From positions 1-9,061 of the forward strand of contig DASWIV010000340.1 of assembly GCA_036397475.1 (NCBI GenBank): a stretch of 9,061 nucleotides of DNA. The letters run 5' to 3'. Source of the DNA: DASWIV01 sp036397475 (lineage in GTDB: Bacteria; JAJVIF01; JAPKYR01). The notes under the pieces are model-generated. The model had not been told where the DNA came from and searched no databases. It was given only the letters and a program-made list of their open reading frames with translations. A program made the position numbers and the translations under genes. Below are positions 1 through 5,827 of the stretch, piece after piece; positions within the stretch are counted from its first letter, which is position 1; each line of letters opens with the position of its first letter.

Positions 1-2
1 CG

Positions 3-521
3 GGAGAGATTGAGAAGTCGGGGCATTTGATACCGGTATGCGTGATCGCGATGCTGGTAGATGTGTGGAGTGTATTCGCGGGACCGAGTAAAAAGGTAGG
101 CGAGCAGGTTATTGAACATATGGAGAAGCAGTCTGAATCGGCGGAATATATTGCTCCTCCCATCGGGAATTTCCTGCTATTGAACTGGCCGCAGCCCGGC
201 CAGGCGATTATGTCGCCTGTGTTTGGGCTGGGTGATCTTGTATTTATCGCTCTATTCCTGACTGCGTCGCGAAAATTCGGGTTAAATTTATGGGTCAGCT
301 TGCTAGCAATCGCTCTTGGACTGCTGGGATCGCTGATAACCGCTTTTATGTTTAACACGCCGATTCCGGCACTGCCTTTTATCTGCGGATTTTTCCTGAT
401 AGGGCATTATAAAAAACTGTCACTTACGCAAAAGGAAAAAGCGATGACGATAGCGATATCTGCGTTCATAATTGTGGCGGGTGTGATAAGGTACGCGATC
501 AATTATTTCACAAATGGATGA
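3..521 (+). CDS. Presenilin/SPP-like intramembrane aspartyl protease, 3' part (5' end outside window)
   Basis: The frame is open to the left edge, so this is the C-terminal part of a longer gene; the TTG at 27 is only the first start-like codon inside the window and is unlikely to be the true start. Numbering from that codon, a hydrophobic segment ends in VDVWSVFAGP (Asp12). A loop follows, then GLGD (67-70) at the start of the next helix, another helix (about 87-109), and PALP (114-117). These match, in order, the YD, GxGD and PAL signatures of family A22 proteases (presenilin, signal peptide peptidase), which cleave substrates within membranes. The two candidate catalytic Asp lie 58 residues apart, the same as I recall for the archaeal presenilin homologue PSH (Asp162/Asp220). 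Oddities: Val replaces Tyr before the first Asp, and an extra hydrophobic segment (about 137-159) follows PAL. The gene overlaps the next by 8 nt. The family call rests on motifs alone; an unrelated polytopic membrane protein remains possible. Confidence 0.62.
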   Translation, partial: GEIEKSGHLIPVCVIAMLVDVWSVFAGPSKKVGEQVIEHMEKQSESAEYIAPPIGNFLLLNWPQPGQAIMSPVFGLGDLVFIALFLTASRKFGLNLWVSLLAIALGLLGSLITAFMFNTPIPALPFICGFFLIGHYKKLSLTQKEKAMTIAISAFIIVAGVIRYAINYFTNG

Positions 522-1617
522 ACTAATGGACTGGTCTGAAGAAAAATTACTTGACCTCGATAACGACAAAACTTACAAGATTGATGAGGGGAACTCGTAC
601 GATTGGATTTACAACTGGCCGGAATTGCTCGCAAACGGAATTAATAGATATTTAGGAGAAGAATTTGTTCCGGATGTAGATGCGGGAAGCATTACAGGTG
701 TATACATTTGTGGTATGGGAGGCAGTGCAATTGCCGGGGAAATACTTGGATCACTTTTGAGAAACCACCTGGAAATTCCGGTTTCAGTAATCAGGGATTA
801 CACACTTCCCTCAACAGTCAATGAAAAATCACTCGTAATAGGGATAAGTTATTCAGGCAATACCGAGGAAACGATAAGCGCAATTAATGGAGCGGTCGGA
901 AAAAACGCGAAAATCTTAGGGGTTACCACTGGCGGGGAATTAGAGGATATATTAAATACCAGTGGATTTGAAATAATCAAGCTAAGGTCAGATTATCCCG
1001 CTCCAAGACTGGCGCTTCCGGAACTTCTCACAGCTTTATTCAGTATTTTTTATAAATGTTTTGAAGGCTGGAAGTTAGAAAATGCATCCGTTGCAAGATC
1101 TATAGAGGTGTTAAATGAAAATAGGGAATCCCTCTCTTTAAATACGCCGACAAAAAATAATCCCGCAAAACAACTCGCCATAAAATTACACAGTGGTTTT
1201 CCAATTCTACTTGGAACAGATGTTATCCGTCCGGTCCTACTACGTTTCCAGGCGCAGCTTAATGAAAATTCGAAGTGGCCGGCACATGTTGCTGTAATTC
1301 CCGAATTTGATCACAATGAAATAGTCGCATTTTCACATGATGGTCCGGCGACCGGGATGTCGGGACTGCTGGTCATTTACGATGATGACGACCATCCCAG
1401 AAACGCCAGGCGTCTTGAGTACACAGTCGATCTGATCAAACCAAAAATGAAATGGATGCAGGGGATAAGAGACCATGAAAAAAATTACCTTGCAAGGATG
1501 TTATCATTGATTCAGGTAGCCGATTTCGCGACGTATTATCTTGCCTGCGCACGTGGGATAGATCCAATGGACATCTCCGCCATTGAAGACCTTAAACTGA
1601 AACTCAAAAATGACTGA
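514..1617 (+). CDS. Bifunctional phosphoglucose/phosphomannose isomerase
   Basis: This cytoplasmic sugar-phosphate isomerase interconverts glucose-6-P or mannose-6-P with fructose-6-P, feeding glycolysis and mannose-derived glycan precursors. It has an N-terminal SIS domain with GMGGSAIAGE (67-76) and the phosphosugar-binding SYSGNTEET (112-120). The C-terminal part carries the family's NENSK (250-254; Glu251) and PEFDHNEI (263-270; His267) blocks, which hold the catalytic Glu and His known from archaeal PGI/PMI, and ends with RGIDPMDISAIEDLK (347-361). At 367 aa it is close to full family length, somewhat longer than the roughly 300-350 aa of many members, and looks intact. The chosen ATG lies inside the last codons of the preceding gene (ATGGATGA). 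No Shine-Dalgarno is visible before it, so translation may depend on coupling. A second in-frame ATG at 526 is an alternative start. The family call is firm; the relative preference for the two substrates cannot be read from sequence. Confidence 0.92.
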   Translation: MDELMDWSEEKLLDLDNDKTYKIDEGNSYDWIYNWPELLANGINRYLGEEFVPDVDAGSITGVYICGMGGSAIAGEILGSLLRNHLEIPVSVIRDYTLPSTVNEKSLVIGISYSGNTEETISAINGAVGKNAKILGVTTGGELEDILNTSGFEIIKLRSDYPAPRLALPELLTALFSIFYKCFEGWKLENASVARSIEVLNENRESLSLNTPTKNNPAKQLAIKLHSGFPILLGTDVIRPVLLRFQAQLNENSKWPAHVAVIPEFDHNEIVAFSHDGPATGMSGLLVIYDDDDHPRNARRLEYTVDLIKPKMKWMQGIRDHEKNYLARMLSLIQVADFATYYLACARGIDPMDISAIEDLKLKLKND

Positions 1618-2260
1618 AGATAAAAAGCAGTTCAAATTATCTGATTACAAAATACCGGATGAAAAATTTTATTCAAGGAAGACACTGGCAGTAGCAAAGT
1701 CAATGCTCGGATGTTATCTCAGGCATGAAACGGAAGATGGAATCTTTGGAGGGATGATTGTAGAGGCAGAGGGATACCTGTCTTATGATGATCCCGGCTG
1801 CCATGCCTTCCGCGGCGAAACCCGGCGTAATAAGGCGATGTTCGGTCCTCCCGGACATGCGTACACTTATTTCACGTACGGTAATCACTGGATGTTTAAC
1901 ATCGTCACCGAAAAAGAGGGAATTGGATGTGCGGTTCTGATCAGGGCACTCGAACCGGTCGAGGGGATTGAACAGATGTGGGAAAGACGTCCGAAAGCAA
2001 AAAAGGAAAAAGACCTTGCGAACGGACCTGGAAAACTGGCGGCTGCACTTGGGATCGGACGGGAGCAGTATGGGGCTGACCTGAGGAAGTCAAAATTAAG
2101 GATTTATCAGCCAGATCCCGGAACTAGAAGGCAGCTTTTAAGGAGATATGGTGGAGTCGTTCAGACAACTAGAATAGGCTTGACAGTTGGATCAGAGTTA
2201 GAGTACAGGTTTTACCTGAAGGAGCATCCGTGCGTAAGTGTCAGGGAAAGACCGGTGTGA
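1610..2260 (+). CDS. 3-methyladenine DNA glycosylase (AAG/MPG family)
   Basis: This base-excision repair enzyme removes alkylated purines such as 3-methyladenine by flipping the base out of the helix. The 216 aa match the whole alkyladenine glycosylase (Pur_DNA_glyco) domain. It opens with SRKTLAVAKSMLG (22-34). IVEAEGY (50-56) places Glu52 at the position of the catalytic Glu of human AAG. Next come HAFRGETRRNKAMFGPPGHAY (65-85), then YGNHWMFN (90-97) with the equivalents of the intercalating Tyr and pocket Asn, NGPGKLAAALGI (138-149), and TTRIGLTVG near the C-terminus. Length is typical for a bacterial member and no break is seen. The ATG overlaps the isomerase stop by 8 nt (ATGACTGA) and lacks a clear ribosome-binding site, which implies coupling and membership of the same operon. 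The pairing with sugar metabolism looks like co-transcription of housekeeping genes rather than a shared pathway. Confidence 0.93.
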   Translation: MTEDKKQFKLSDYKIPDEKFYSRKTLAVAKSMLGCYLRHETEDGIFGGMIVEAEGYLSYDDPGCHAFRGETRRNKAMFGPPGHAYTYFTYGNHWMFNIVTEKEGIGCAVLIRALEPVEGIEQMWERRPKAKKEKDLANGPGKLAAALGIGREQYGADLRKSKLRIYQPDPGTRRQLLRRYGGVVQTTRIGLTVGSELEYRFYLKEHPCVSVRERPV

Positions 2261-2312
2261 CACAAAGTCGTTTATCCACTGATAAAAAGTACTTTTATAT
2301 GAAAGTTAATGG

Positions 2313-2342
2313 TTGTAAAAGTGCCATTAATTCTGGTATGCT
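2313..2342 (+). promoter_or_regulatory. Candidate extended -10 promoter for pilT
   Basis: A TATGCT hexamer at 2337-2342 is preceded directly by TGG (extended -10). A weak TTGTAA -35 at 2313-2318 lies 18 nt upstream. The core TTCTGGTATGCT recurs as TTCTGGTATACT before the second pilT-like gene, which strengthens the call. The site sits about 100 nt before the pilT start, leaving a structured leader. This is inferred from sequence only. Confidence 0.45.
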
Positions 2343-2348
2343 TCTAAA

Positions 2349-2386
2349 ACGAAACCGGATTACGCGAGTTATCCGGCTGGTTTTGT
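2349..2386 (+). promoter_or_regulatory. Leader hairpin upstream of pilT (possible attenuator or terminator)
   Basis: ACGAAACC (2349-2356) pairs with GGTTTTGT (2379-2386, one G-U pair) and GGAT (2357-2360) with ATCC (2371-2374), leaving a GGCT bulge. An alternative CCGGAT/ATCCGG inner stem is also possible. A T-rich stretch (about 2390-2400) follows without being a clean T-run. The hairpin could end transcription of the upstream operon, act as an attenuator, or protect the 5' end of pilT mRNA. The sequence does not decide between these. Confidence 0.4.
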
Positions 2387-2423
2387 CGTAATTTTAATTT
2401 CCGGGTTTTGTACCGGTAGCATT

Positions 2424-2437
2424 CTCGCTATGCGAGG
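2424..2437 (+). promoter_or_regulatory. pilT ribosome-binding site within a small hairpin
   Basis: The likely Shine-Dalgarno GAGG (2434-2437) stands six nt before the pilT ATG. Most of it is the 3' arm of a 5-bp hairpin: CTCGC (2424-2428), loop TAT, GCGAG (2432-2436). A mutually exclusive GCAT/ATGC pairing (2419-2422 with 2430-2433) exists. The hairpin would partly mask the ribosome site, but it is short and its effect is inferred. Confidence 0.35.
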
Positions 2438-2443
2438 TTCTCC

Positions 2444-3583
2444 ATGGATTATACAATCGTTGATTTACTAATTGAGCTTGCGGAAAGACAGGCGAGCGAC
2501 CTTCACGTTACAGTCGGGGTTCCACCGACTTTGAGGATTCACGGACGGATGGTCAGGCTCGATCTTGAACCGCTAACCCCGGAGGATACCAGAGGTCTTT
2601 CGTTCTCGATAATGCGCGAGGATCAGAGAAAGCGTCTTGAGAAGGAGCGCGAGATAGACTTCGGCTATTCACAGAAAGGTATCGGACGGTTCAGATGCAA
2701 TTCATTCTGGCAGAAGGGTACGATAGCTCTTGTAATGAGGTCAATCCCGGAGAGGATTCCGACCATGCGGGAACTTTTGATACCGCAGATCATGGATGAT
2801 GTTATCCAGGAGCCTCGAGGACTGGTAATTGTTACAGGACCTACCGGTTCCGGTAAAACGACGACCCTGGCGTCGATGCTCAATGTAATCAACGAAAATC
2901 GTGACGTACATATCGTCACAATGGAAGACCCTATTGAATATGTGCACGAGCACAAGATGTCGAACATTAACCAGAGGGAGATTGGCGAGGACACGTTGAG
3001 TTTCAGCGAAGCGTTGAGACGAGTACTTCGCCAGGACCCGGATGTCATACTTGTAGGTGAAATGAGGGACCACGAAACAATCGCGACAGCCATTACCGCG
3101 TCGGAAACAGGTCACCTTGTCTTTGCCACACTCCATACGAACTCCGCTCCTGCGACGGTCGACAGAATTATCGACGTATTCCCATTCGGTCAGCAGGACC
3201 AGATCCGAGCGCAGCTTGCCAATACGCTGAGGTGTATCCTGACACAGGCGTTGCTCCCGAGGTCCGACGGTGCCGGTCGAATCGCGGCTTTCGAGGTGAT
3301 GATTAATATTCCCGCTATCAGGAACCTGATTCGTGAAAGGAAGATCTTCCAGATACATTCCACGATGATGACACACCAGAAGCAGGGAATGACAATTCTT
3401 GACCAGTGCCTGAGAGATTATTATTTCGAACGGAAGATCACGCTGGAAACTGCCATGGCTGCCGCTCACAGCCCAAGCAACCTGCAGCGGCTTATCGCGA
3501 CAGGTCCCGGAGGCTCAACTGAAGAAGAAGGAACCCAGACCGGTAGGGACGCGGCGTCTGAGATCGGGCAGGGTTACATGTAA
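2444..3583 (+). CDS. pilT: Type IV pilus retraction ATPase PilT
   Basis: This is a hexameric cytoplasmic motor of the GspE/PilT secretion ATPase family that depolymerises type IV pili, driving twitching motility, surface sensing and DNA uptake. The N-terminal PAS-like region contains ASDLHVTVGVPPTLRIHG (17-34). The core has Walker A GPTGSGKTT (132-140), Asp box IVTMEDPIEY (157-166), Walker B DVILVGEMRD (200-209, with catalytic Glu206) and His box ETGHLVFATLHT (221-232). AIRNLIRE (291-298) matches exactly the C-terminal motif known to be needed for retraction in PilT, and separates it from the extension ATPase PilB, which is also much longer. The 379 aa include a tail of about 25 residues rich in Gly, Ser and Glu beyond the usual end. 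Start: ATG with GAGG six nt upstream. pilC follows after 140 bp; no pilB lies in the window. Confidence 0.95.
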   Translation: MDYTIVDLLIELAERQASDLHVTVGVPPTLRIHGRMVRLDLEPLTPEDTRGLSFSIMREDQRKRLEKEREIDFGYSQKGIGRFRCNSFWQKGTIALVMRSIPERIPTMRELLIPQIMDDVIQEPRGLVIVTGPTGSGKTTTLASMLNVINENRDVHIVTMEDPIEYVHEHKMSNINQREIGEDTLSFSEALRRVLRQDPDVILVGEMRDHETIATAITASETGHLVFATLHTNSAPATVDRIIDVFPFGQQDQIRAQLANTLRCILTQALLPRSDGAGRIAAFEVMINIPAIRNLIRERKIFQIHSTMMTHQKQGMTILDQCLRDYYFERKITLETAMAAAHSPSNLQRLIATGPGGSTEEEGTQTGRDAASEIGQGYM

Positions 3584-3657
3584 AAGATCGGACAGGTTGA
3601 CAGAGTGGGCAGTCAGGGGGTATATCCTGAATGTCCCCGAAGTCAGTCCGATGTAAC
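3573..3657 (+). promoter_or_regulatory. Structured pilT-pilC intergenic region
   Basis: Nested inverted repeats fill the gap: GTTACAT (3573-3579) with ATGTAAC (3651-3657), ATCGGAC (3587-3593) with GTCCGAT (3646-3652), and TCAGG (3613-3617) with CCTGA (3626-3630). TTACATGTAA (3574-3583) is itself a palindrome that includes the pilT stop codon. No T-run follows, so this is not a standard intrinsic terminator. It may mark mRNA processing or stability control between the two genes. Confidence 0.35.
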
Positions 3658-3708
3658 ATCAACAGAGAAAATTCGATAATAGAGAGAATTAACAGTACCA
3701 ATCGCCAC

Positions 3709-3726
3709 GGGTGGTGAAAAAGTTTG
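3709..3726 (+). promoter_or_regulatory. pilC ribosome-binding site and TTG start
   Basis: GGGTGGTG (3709-3716) is a modest Shine-Dalgarno candidate seven nt before a TTG codon (3724-3726). An in-frame TGA at 3715-3717 excludes any earlier start, and the next in-frame Met is about residue 74, inside the conserved domain. TTG is therefore the best supported initiation codon. Confidence 0.6.
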
Positions 3727-4947
3727 AAAACATACGTATATGTAGCTCGCGACGCGAACGGAAATACGATTAAGAATTCAGTTGAAGCGGACAGCCAGCA
3801 TTCGGTTGTCGAGACACTTGGCCAGGAAGGTTACTACGTCCTGAGAATTTATGAACGCAGGGCATTCAACTGGTCGCCCTGGGATGTTGTCGACAGATTC
3901 ACCAAAGTTGGATTGAAACTGTTGACGATCTATTCAAGGCAGATGTCGCTTCTTATCAACGCCGGACTAACCCTGTCTGAAGCTCTCGATACGGTAGAGG
4001 AACAGACCCCCCAGAGAAAATTCCAGCAGATAATTCACAAGGTAAGGGTTGATGTACAGTCCGGTATCACCCTGGCGCAGTCCATGAGGAAACATCCTTC
4101 AGCATTTTCGGACTTCTTTGTGGCTATGGTACATGCAGGCGAGATCGGCGGTGTTCTGGATAAGATACTCGACCGTATTGCAAAGTTCTATGAAAACGAA
4201 CTCGAGTTAAGGCGTAAAGTACAGTCAGCGATGGTGTACCCTTTGCTGGTTACAATTGTCGCAATTGGCATCAGTTTGTTCATGCTGGTATACATCGTTC
4301 CGCAGTTCGCGGAATTCTATAAGGACTTTTCGGGCGGTGAAGCCCAGCTACCGGAACTGACGCAGAAGATGATGGATATTTCGGAAGAGTTCCGGTACAA
4401 CTGGTACTGGTACACAGTAGTCCCTCTTATCGCATTCGTGGCGTTATGGAAATTCAGGGGAACAAAATGGGGACACAGGATTTTCGATCCGATCATCATC
4501 AGGCTTCCCATTTTCGGACCGCTTGCAAGAAAAGTTGCAATCACGAGATTTTCACGAACACTTGGAACGCTACAGGAATCGGGAGTACCGTTGATCGAAG
4601 CGCTCGAAGTAACGAGGGATACGTCGCATAATGTGGTTGTATCCAACGCGATTGATTACACGAGGGAGCGTATCAGGGAAGGGGAGACAATTGCCGCGCC
4701 TATGCGCCGGACCAGGGTATTCCCCCCCATGGTAACGAACCTCATTTCGGTTGGCGAGGATGCCGGTAACCTTGAGGAGATGTTATATAAGCTGTCTGAT
4801 TATTACGATGTCGAGATCGATGCGACCATCAGAGCACTTGCGAGCCTGATTGAGCCGATCTTGATTGTAATTATCGGAGCGATTATCGGTACGATTGTAG
4901 TCAGTTTATATCTGCCAATCTTCAACCTTGTAAATATTATTGGATAG
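3724..4947 (+). CDS. pilC: Type IV pilus inner-membrane platform protein PilC
   Basis: This polytopic GspF/PilC-family protein forms the cytoplasmic-membrane base on which the pilus ATPases (PilB, PilT) act. The N-terminus KTYVYVARDANGN is the usual short domain ahead of two T2SSF repeats, here about residues 70-193 and 273-396. The first repeat contains SRQMSLLINAGLTLSEAL (71-88) and AGEIGGVLD (138-146). The second contains the matching SRTLGTLQESGVPLIEAL (277-294) and VGEDAGNLEEML (343-354). Predicted membrane segments lie near 171-192, 229-243 and 374-397, as expected for the family. The 407 aa are full length and the gene looks intact. It starts at TTG, fixed by an in-frame stop just upstream. 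It lies downstream of pilT, as in many T4P clusters, and is closed by a strong terminator, so it is probably the last gene of a pilT-pilC unit. Confidence 0.96.
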   Translation: MKTYVYVARDANGNTIKNSVEADSQHSVVETLGQEGYYVLRIYERRAFNWSPWDVVDRFTKVGLKLLTIYSRQMSLLINAGLTLSEALDTVEEQTPQRKFQQIIHKVRVDVQSGITLAQSMRKHPSAFSDFFVAMVHAGEIGGVLDKILDRIAKFYENELELRRKVQSAMVYPLLVTIVAIGISLFMLVYIVPQFAEFYKDFSGGEAQLPELTQKMMDISEEFRYNWYWYTVVPLIAFVALWKFRGTKWGHRIFDPIIIRLPIFGPLARKVAITRFSRTLGTLQESGVPLIEALEVTRDTSHNVVVSNAIDYTRERIREGETIAAPMRRTRVFPPMVTNLISVGEDAGNLEEMLYKLSDYYDVEIDATIRALASLIEPILIVIIGAIIGTIVVSLYLPIFNLVNIIG

Positions 4948-4970
4948 CACATCAGTGTAATAAATTTCCG

Positions 4971-5001
4971 AAGCCCACATCGATGCGGTGTGGGCTTTTT
5001 T
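4971..5001 (+). terminator. Intrinsic terminator after pilC
   Basis: A perfect 9-bp stem, AAGCCCACA (4971-4979) with TGTGGGCTT (4989-4997), is followed by a T-run to 5001. It begins 24 nt after the pilC stop and is a textbook Rho-independent terminator on the + strand. Confidence 0.92.
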
Positions 5002-5067
5002 GTATTTTACAAAAAATTGTTACCCGGTAACTTATGTCATTGAGCAGGCAGCTATTAAAATTATGGC

Positions 5068-5281
5068 TCAAATAAACCTCTGCTCGCGCTTAATTTGTCC
5101 CTTTCCTCTTGAGACCCAGTATCTCGCTCCGTCGCAGTCCGGGCAACGTGTCTGACCCTCGCGACGCCGCATCCTGCACAGGATGCGGGCACACTCCCCC
5201 TCTGTCATTCCTTCGTGGTACAATGTCTGATGTCCCATTCGTGGGTTCCACCAGAGTACTGGTTTGGTTTGAAAACTCCAT
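5068..5281 (-). pseudogene. Remnant of a zinc-ribbon transposase N-terminus (IS1595-like)
   Basis: Reading the minus strand, one frame (start codon at 5238, stop at 5068-5070) encodes 56 aa. Its core reads TEGECARILCRMRRREGQ, then CPDC (32-35), then GARYWVSRGKG. This resembles the first half of the zinc-ribbon domain that opens IS1595-type transposases: an acidic/Cys helix, an R..EG segment, CPxC, then a Y/W strand. The second Cys pair and the whole catalytic region are absent, so the copy is truncated near 5070. A second frame beginning with MEFSNQTSTL at 5281 covers the upstream part, which suggests that a frameshift split the original N-terminus, perhaps near the G-run at about 5197-5203 on the minus strand. 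The 5' side carries inverted repeats (5231-5304) that may derive from the element's end. The call rests on short motif similarity; a fortuitous open frame in a repeat is the alternative. Confidence 0.42.
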
Positions 5282-5304
5282 TGTACTCTGTCCCACGAGT
5301 GGGA
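5231..5304. repeat. Nested inverted repeats at the edge of the insertion remnant
   Basis: CAGAGTAC (5252-5259) and GTACTCTG (5283-5290) form a perfect 8-bp inverted pair. Outside them, TCCCATTCGTGGG (5233-5245) is inverted as TCCCACGAGTGGGA (5291-5304), with one mismatch over 13 positions; the latter is itself a palindrome with 6-bp arms. The arrangement looks like a mobile-element end or a small palindromic repeat. Confidence 0.6.
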
Positions 5305-5337
5305 TAATTACGTATTGATATAATCATAGAATATAAT
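5281..5337 (+). promoter_or_regulatory. Candidate promoter region for the exported-protein genes
   Basis: TTGTAC (5281-5286) and GATAAT (5303-5308) are spaced by 16 nt, with the TCCCACGAGTGGGA palindrome filling the spacer. Two exact TATAAT boxes (5319-5324, 5332-5337) lie closer to the gene but have no good -35. A promoter here is likely because a terminator lies upstream and a strong Shine-Dalgarno follows; which box is used is uncertain. Confidence 0.35.
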
Positions 5338-5351
5338 TAGGAGGCATCAGA

Positions 5352-5768
5352 ATGAGGATCTATTCACGTTTCTATTTTGTTTTCCTTTTCATTGCAATAT
5401 TTTTGCTACTCCCGATTCATTATGCGTATGGGAATATACAATGTTACGTCACAAATGGATAAAGCGTTCCTAATTATCACCAGCAGGTTATTTGTTATGT
5501 AGGAGGACAACCCCTTACTTGTACATATGAATGCAATTATGTTTGGTTTGATATAGAATGTTTCGATGATGGAGAGGGTAGCGATGATGCTCAGTGTTAT
5601 GACCTTGTAGCAGTGGCTATTTTTAATCATTGTAATTTGTACTCAGGCGGAGCATTATGCGAAGAATATTGTCAACCTAATGAGGGTCCGGTAACAATGC
5701 AATGTGGAATTGGATGTTATCTCTGTTCGAACTATGATGAGGATTGGGAGCCACTTGAGCCAGAATAA
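5352..5768 (+). pseudogene. Small cysteine-rich secreted protein interrupted by an in-frame TAA
   Basis: ATG at 5352 is preceded by a perfect AGGAGG (5339-5344, seven-nt spacing). The first 36 codons encode a signal peptide: basic MRIYSR, a hydrophobic run to about residue 20, and a plausible cleavage site after AYG (25-27). Codon 37 is TAA (5460-5462). The same frame then stays open for 101 codons to TAA at 5766. That stretch contains 11 Cys in a pattern typical of disulphide-bonded secreted domains; with Cys31 before the stop the total is 12, an even number. The downstream part has no start codon of its own with a usable ribosome site, so both halves appear to be one 138-codon gene with a nonsense mutation. 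Sequencing error or stop readthrough are alternatives. I recognise no family. It is AT-rich compared with pilC and lies 59 bp before the lipoprotein gene, probably co-transcribed with it. Confidence 0.6.
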
Positions 5769-5827
5769 GGAGATAATGTCACCGGATATTGCCAGCATGG
5801 GATAATAGTAAAAAAGGAGGCTAACCC

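Noticed and set aside
2261..2443. Possible cyclic-di-GMP riboswitch in the leaders of the pilus ATPase genes.
   Set aside because: The conserved GEMM core bases and tetraloop/receptor arrangement are not found in either leader.
2741..3469. Long minus-strand open frame (242 codons) opposite pilT.
   Set aside because: It is the antisense shadow of a firmly identified gene with all PilT motifs; it has no recognisable domain.
5019..5031. GTTACC-C-GGTAAC palindrome, sharing the GTTACC arm sequence with the palindrome at 7083-7095, as a possible common operator.
   Set aside because: The sites differ in centre and arm order, and this one lies just after a terminator and far from any start; coincidence is likely.
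5167..5188. Perfect 22-bp inverted repeat CCGCATCCTG-CA-CAGGATGCGG, a possible hairpin or operator.
   Set aside because: It falls inside the coding stretch for residues RILCRMR of the zinc-ribbon remnant on the minus strand, so it is explained at least as well by codon content; no T-run follows.
5109..5318. A 69-codon open frame on the + strand.
   Set aside because: It runs antisense through the transposase remnant and the inverted repeats, has no Shine-Dalgarno and an unlikely composition.
5501..5506. Strong AGGAGG inside the broken cysteine-rich gene, suggesting internal initiation after the TAA.
   Set aside because: No in-frame start codon lies at a usable distance; the bases encode part of a Val-Gly-Gly stretch.
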